DNA of 6,626 nt from Desulfonatronospira sp. GTDB lineage: Bacteria > Desulfobacterota > Desulfovibrionia > Desulfovibrionales > Desulfonatronovibrionaceae. The notes below the pieces were generated by a model that saw only the letters and a program-made list of their open reading frames with translations, did no database searches and was not told where the DNA came from. Positions 4,063-6,626 of this stretch are shown here, one piece after another. Both the position numbers and the translations under genes were made by a program. How positions within the stretch are numbered: the first letter of the stretch is position 1; each line of letters starts with the position of its first letter. The stretch is from NCBI GenBank assembly GCA_003563255.1, contig PWSL01000518.1:1-6626 (forward strand), read 5' to 3'.

Positions 4063-5973
4063 ATGAATGACCAGATTGTTGACTTTATGTCCTCAGTGGA
4101 ACCTTTTGATATCCTTCCCGAAAAGGAAATCTCAAGGGTAGCGCAAAGTCTCACCCATGCCGGATTCCCGGCGGACAGAACACTTTTTGTCCAGAACAAG
4201 TCTATTTTAAATCACATATACATTGTTTCTTCCGGAAAGATGGAAAAGTTTATTCTGGAAGAAGAAGACAAAAAACTTCGCGATATCCTGGGGGAGAAAA
4301 GTATTTACGGTGCTCTGTCGGTACTCTTCAACAAAAGCATCTCCATCCGCACCGTCAGGACCCTTGAGGAGTCAAAGCTTTACCTGCTGCCCAAAGAGCA
4401 CTTCCTGGATATTTGTTCCCGCTATCCCGAATTTATCCAGTTTTTCGCCCGGGCTTTCTGCAGCCATATGCTTCAGGCACCATACCAGGCCCTGATTACC
4501 GGCAACATGGACGATGAAAAACAGGTATCATCTTCGGCTTTTCTGAACTTTAAGCTAAGGGATATTTTTTCAAGAGAATTCGCCTCATGCAGCGAATACG
4601 CAAGCATCAAGGAGGCGGCCGCCCTTATGCGGGACCTTAATAAAAGCGCAGTAGTGACCATGAACGCCCTGGATCAAAGCATAGGCCTGCTTACGGATAA
4701 TGACCTTAGAAGCAAGGTGGTCAGCCAAAATTACCCGGTGCACAACCCGGTGAAGGAGATTGCATCCAGGCCGCTGATTACACTGTCTGAAGATTCCCAG
4801 GTGTTTGAAGCCATTATCATGATGATGAAACACAGTGTTAAACATCTGGTAATCACCGACGACCGGGACAATGTACTGGGCATAGCCACGGAACAGGACC
4901 TCTTACTGGCTCAGGGCAGATCCCCGGTTTATCTTATGAGGGAGATTCAACTGGCTCAGACCATTGAAGAGCTCAAACACAGGCAGCTTCAGGTGCCGGG
5001 CATGATCAAGTCCCTCATGGACAGCGGGGCCAGGGCGGGGCATCTGAACCGGATCATCACCGAGATTTCCGATGCCATACTCAAAATAATCGCGGCCTGG
5101 GCAATAGACGAAATGGGACATCCTCCGGCGCGGTTTGCATTCATGATCCTGGGCAGCGAAGGGCGTAAGGAGCAGACCCTCAAGACGGACCAGGATAATG
5201 CCATAGTGTACGAAGACGTAGAGCCGGAGCGAGAAGAGGAGGTTAGAAAATATTTTCTGGAACTTGGCGACAGGATATGCACCCGGCTGGATGAGGTGGG
5301 TTTTTCTTTCTGTAATTTCGGCATAATGGCCCGGAATCCCAAGTGGTGCCAGTCACTGGGCCAGTGGAAGACATACTTCTGGGACTGGATTCACCAGGTG
5401 GAGCCGGAGGATCTTCTGCATTCCAGTATATTTTTCGACTTCAGGCTGGGTTACGGCGATAAAGGCATGGTGAACGAGCTCAGGCAATACCTTTTTCAAT
5501 CCCTGGGAAAATGGAAGGGTTTTTTCAGACACTTTGCCGAAAATACCCTGCGTTTCAAGCCGCCGCTGGATTTTTTCGGCAACCTGGTTATAAAAAACAC
5601 CAAAGAAAAGAAAAACTCCCTGGATATAAAACAGCCCATGCAGCTTCTGGTGGATTTCGCCCGCCTTTATGCCCTGAAATATTTTATTGCTGAAACCAAC
5701 ACCCTGGACAGGCTGGAAAGGCTGCGTCAACAGGGCGTACTCTCTGGACAGGACTTTGATGAACTATCCCATGCCTACGGCTTCATGATGCTCCTGCGTC
5801 TGTCGCACCAGGCCAGGATGATAGTGGACGATGGTAAAACCGCGGACAACCTGATACAGCCGAAGATGCTCACCTATATCGACCGGCAGTCCCTGAAGGA
5901 GGCCTTCAAAAGGATCAAGACAGCCCAGGGCAAAATGCGCATGGAACTCACCCAGGACATAGGCATATCCTGA
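4063..5973 (+). CDS. cNMP-like / CBS-pair / DUF294 nucleotidyltransferase-like signalling protein
   Basis: A 636-residue soluble protein with four regions: a cyclic-nucleotide-binding-like beta-roll at about 10-130; a CBS pair at about 165-222 and 227-284 (each ending in a D-L motif, T211-D-N-D-L and T276-E-Q-D-L); a DUF294 putative nucleotidyltransferase domain at about 300-440; and a DUF294 C-terminal helical domain at about 480-620 containing D521-I-K. The nucleotidyltransferase motif is complete: G364-S365-E-G-R368 followed by D376-Q-D378, the metal-binding pair also found in GlnD. The cNMP phosphate cassette is degenerate (Y82-G-A-L where F-G-E-L is usual, and no arginine at the expected position before T97-V), so cyclic nucleotide may not be the ligand. 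Proteins of this build usually lie next to acetate-type symporters, as here, in divergent orientation. Inferred role: sensing energy or nucleotide state and adjusting carboxylate uptake; the target is unknown. Confidence 0.9.
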   Translation: MNDQIVDFMSSVEPFDILPEKEISRVAQSLTHAGFPADRTLFVQNKSILNHIYIVSSGKMEKFILEEEDKKLRDILGEKSIYGALSVLFNKSISIRTVRTLEESKLYLLPKEHFLDICSRYPEFIQFFARAFCSHMLQAPYQALITGNMDDEKQVSSSAFLNFKLRDIFSREFASCSEYASIKEAAALMRDLNKSAVVTMNALDQSIGLLTDNDLRSKVVSQNYPVHNPVKEIASRPLITLSEDSQVFEAIIMMMKHSVKHLVITDDRDNVLGIATEQDLLLAQGRSPVYLMREIQLAQTIEELKHRQLQVPGMIKSLMDSGARAGHLNRIITEISDAILKIIAAWAIDEMGHPPARFAFMILGSEGRKEQTLKTDQDNAIVYEDVEPEREEEVRKYFLELGDRICTRLDEVGFSFCNFGIMARNPKWCQSLGQWKTYFWDWIHQVEPEDLLHSSIFFDFRLGYGDKGMVNELRQYLFQSLGKWKGFFRHFAENTLRFKPPLDFFGNLVIKNTKEKKNSLDIKQPMQLLVDFARLYALKYFIAETNTLDRLERLRQQGVLSGQDFDELSHAYGFMMLLRLSHQARMIVDDGKTADNLIQPKMLTYIDRQSLKEAFKRIKTAQGKMRMELTQDIGIS

Positions 5974-6357
5974 AAAAGACCGTTTTTTACCCAGAATGAG
6001 TTTGACGCAAAATGGTAAAAGAAACCTGCCTAATGAAATGTCGCAAAGCGGCCCTGGCTCGGCAGGATTTAACAGGGTTTATCCTGATATTTAAGTATGA
6101 TGGTTGGGCTACCAATTAAAATAGTCGGCTTGTCCACCAAAAAGTAATTTATATAAGGAATGCGGCCCAGCCAAATTCTCTTGTCCATCCGCTTAAAATA
6201 TTGCAGGAAATATTCAGGCATTCATAATTGCCCGGATCTTCCCCTTGTTGTCCTTGTCTATCCTGCTGAAATATGGCACTTACATGCCAACAGATATTTT
6301 TCTGGTTTGTTATCCTTCCTTTTCAACACGTCTTAAAAAAAGATTGAGAGTCCCATC
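5974..6357. other. Intergenic region without a convincing gene
   Basis: There is no supported coding region here and no GC-rich stem with a T-run to end the DUF294 transcript; the AAAAAGACCGTTTTTT just after the stop pairs only through A-T. Small dyads are visible: CCTGCC with GGCAGG (about 6027-6068), AGGAT with ATCCT around 6064-6085, AATATT repeated around 6199-6215, and TGGCA (6274-6278) with TGCCA (6285-6289), the last about 70 nt before the next ORF. The mix of decayed-looking dyads and lack of genes suggests a junction between the transporter locus and the toxin-antitoxin-like region. Confidence 0.4.
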
Positions 6358-6561
6358 ATGAAAAAACAGTCCCAGACCAGTGAGCTTGGTTCAAAAGTTA
6401 TTTTTGCTGCTTTTGAAGTACTCCAGGAAAACGGAGGGGAGCTCCCCGGTAAGGAGGTTCCGGGCAAAGTGGAGCAGTGTGTGGCCCTGGATGACTGGAT
6501 AAAGGCCAGGCTTAAAAGAGCTGGGAAGGAAGTGGAGTTATGGCAAAGTATGAAAAGTTGA
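6358..6561 (+). CDS. Small hypothetical protein overlapping hicA; possible winged-helix remnant
   Basis: A 67-residue ORF. Residues about 13-50 (VIFAAFEVLQENGGELPGKE ... CVALDDWIKARL) remind me of the winged-helix domain found at the N-terminus of some restriction-type (Mrr-like) proteins, where ENGGELPG and LDDW-type segments are followed by a W-x-S motif. Here W-Q-S is present at 63-65 but the frame ends two residues later, so the rest of the domain is missing. It may be a truncated remnant or a short genuine protein. The ribosome binding site is weak (GAGAG about 10 nt upstream). Its last 22 nt overlap the start of the hicA-like gene in another frame, so if translated it could couple translation of the toxin. 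Resemblance is from memory and not certain. Confidence 0.45.
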   Translation: MKKQSQTSELGSKVIFAAFEVLQENGGELPGKEVPGKVEQCVALDDWIKARLKRAGKEVELWQSMKS

Positions 6562-6626
6562 TTCAAAAAATACTGCAGGGAAAAGCAGATGCCAATATAA
6601 GGTTTGAAGATCTTTGTAATTTATTA
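6540..6626 (+). CDS. HicA-family mRNA interferase toxin, N-terminal fragment (runs off the right edge)
   Basis: The first 29 codons read MAKYEKLIQKILQ, then GKADANIRFEDLCNLL. This matches the N-terminus of the HicA subfamily in which a K-L-x-x-K-I-L-x-G-x-x-D-A-N-I segment precedes a dsRBD-like fold; the catalytic histidine (G-S-H-H region) would lie beyond the edge. HicA toxins cleave mRNA and are neutralised by HicB, usually encoded directly downstream in this arrangement, outside the window. An AAGGA sits 9 nt before the ATG (6526-6530), inside the preceding ORF. The assignment rests on a short stretch, so it is probable but not certain. Confidence 0.72.
   Translation, partial: MAKYEKLIQKILQGKADANIRFEDLCNLL

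Noticed and set aside
6274..6289. TGGCAC...TGCC resembling a sigma54 promoter
   Set aside because: The distance between the GG and GC elements is 9 rather than 10 nt and the downstream element reads TGCC, not TTGC; a simple TGGCA/TGCCA dyad explains it better.

Overview
The window looks like a chromosomal segment of an anaerobic, probably sulfate-reducing bacterium of the Desulfovibrionales type (Desulfobacterota / former Deltaproteobacteria). This is an inference from gene content: a two-subunit VC_2705-type sodium:solute symporter, a cNMP/CBS/DUF294 protein, a stand-alone ferredoxin-thioredoxin reductase catalytic subunit next to a glutaredoxin, and an Nfu-type Fe-S protein. No rRNA or tRNA is present to fix the taxonomy.

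Layout from left to right. Bases 1-38 are the first 12 codons of gltX (glutamyl-tRNA synthetase) on the minus strand, running off the left edge. A small Nfu-type Fe-S scaffold gene (122-343, minus) lies upstream of it, with an intrinsic terminator between the two. Bases 344-656 hold a candidate nfu promoter, a 151-bp miniature inverted-repeat element (445-595) with 8-bp target duplications, and a hairpin over the stop codon of the next gene. Two translationally overlapping minus-strand genes follow: a glutaredoxin-like protein (983-1237) and an FTR catalytic-subunit homologue (657-986). A strong terminator (1370-1401) closes the transporter operon, which runs leftwards: DUF4212 small subunit (3259-3513), then the large cation/acetate-type symporter (1432-3207).

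The 549-bp divergent intergenic region (3514-4062) is packed with palindromic elements: a second, 75-bp copy of the miniature element, again with an 8-bp target duplication, and two members of a different repeat family with ends TAA(G/C)CATTCAGG. The second of these ends just before the ribosome binding site of the divergently transcribed 636-residue cNMP-like / CBS / DUF294 protein (4063-5973, plus). After a 384-bp stretch without a convincing gene, the right edge has a 67-codon ORF (6358-6561) overlapping the start of a HicA-family toxin gene (6540 to the edge).

How the parts may work together. The symporter pair probably takes up acetate or another short carboxylate with a cation. The divergent DUF294 protein combines sensory domains with a GlnD-like nucleotidyltransferase motif and is a good candidate regulator of that transport. 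The glutaredoxin/FTR pair looks like a compact Fe-S dependent thiol-reducing couple. The most unusual DNA-level signal is the two families of small palindromic elements that share an inner GGGGAC...GTCCCC core.
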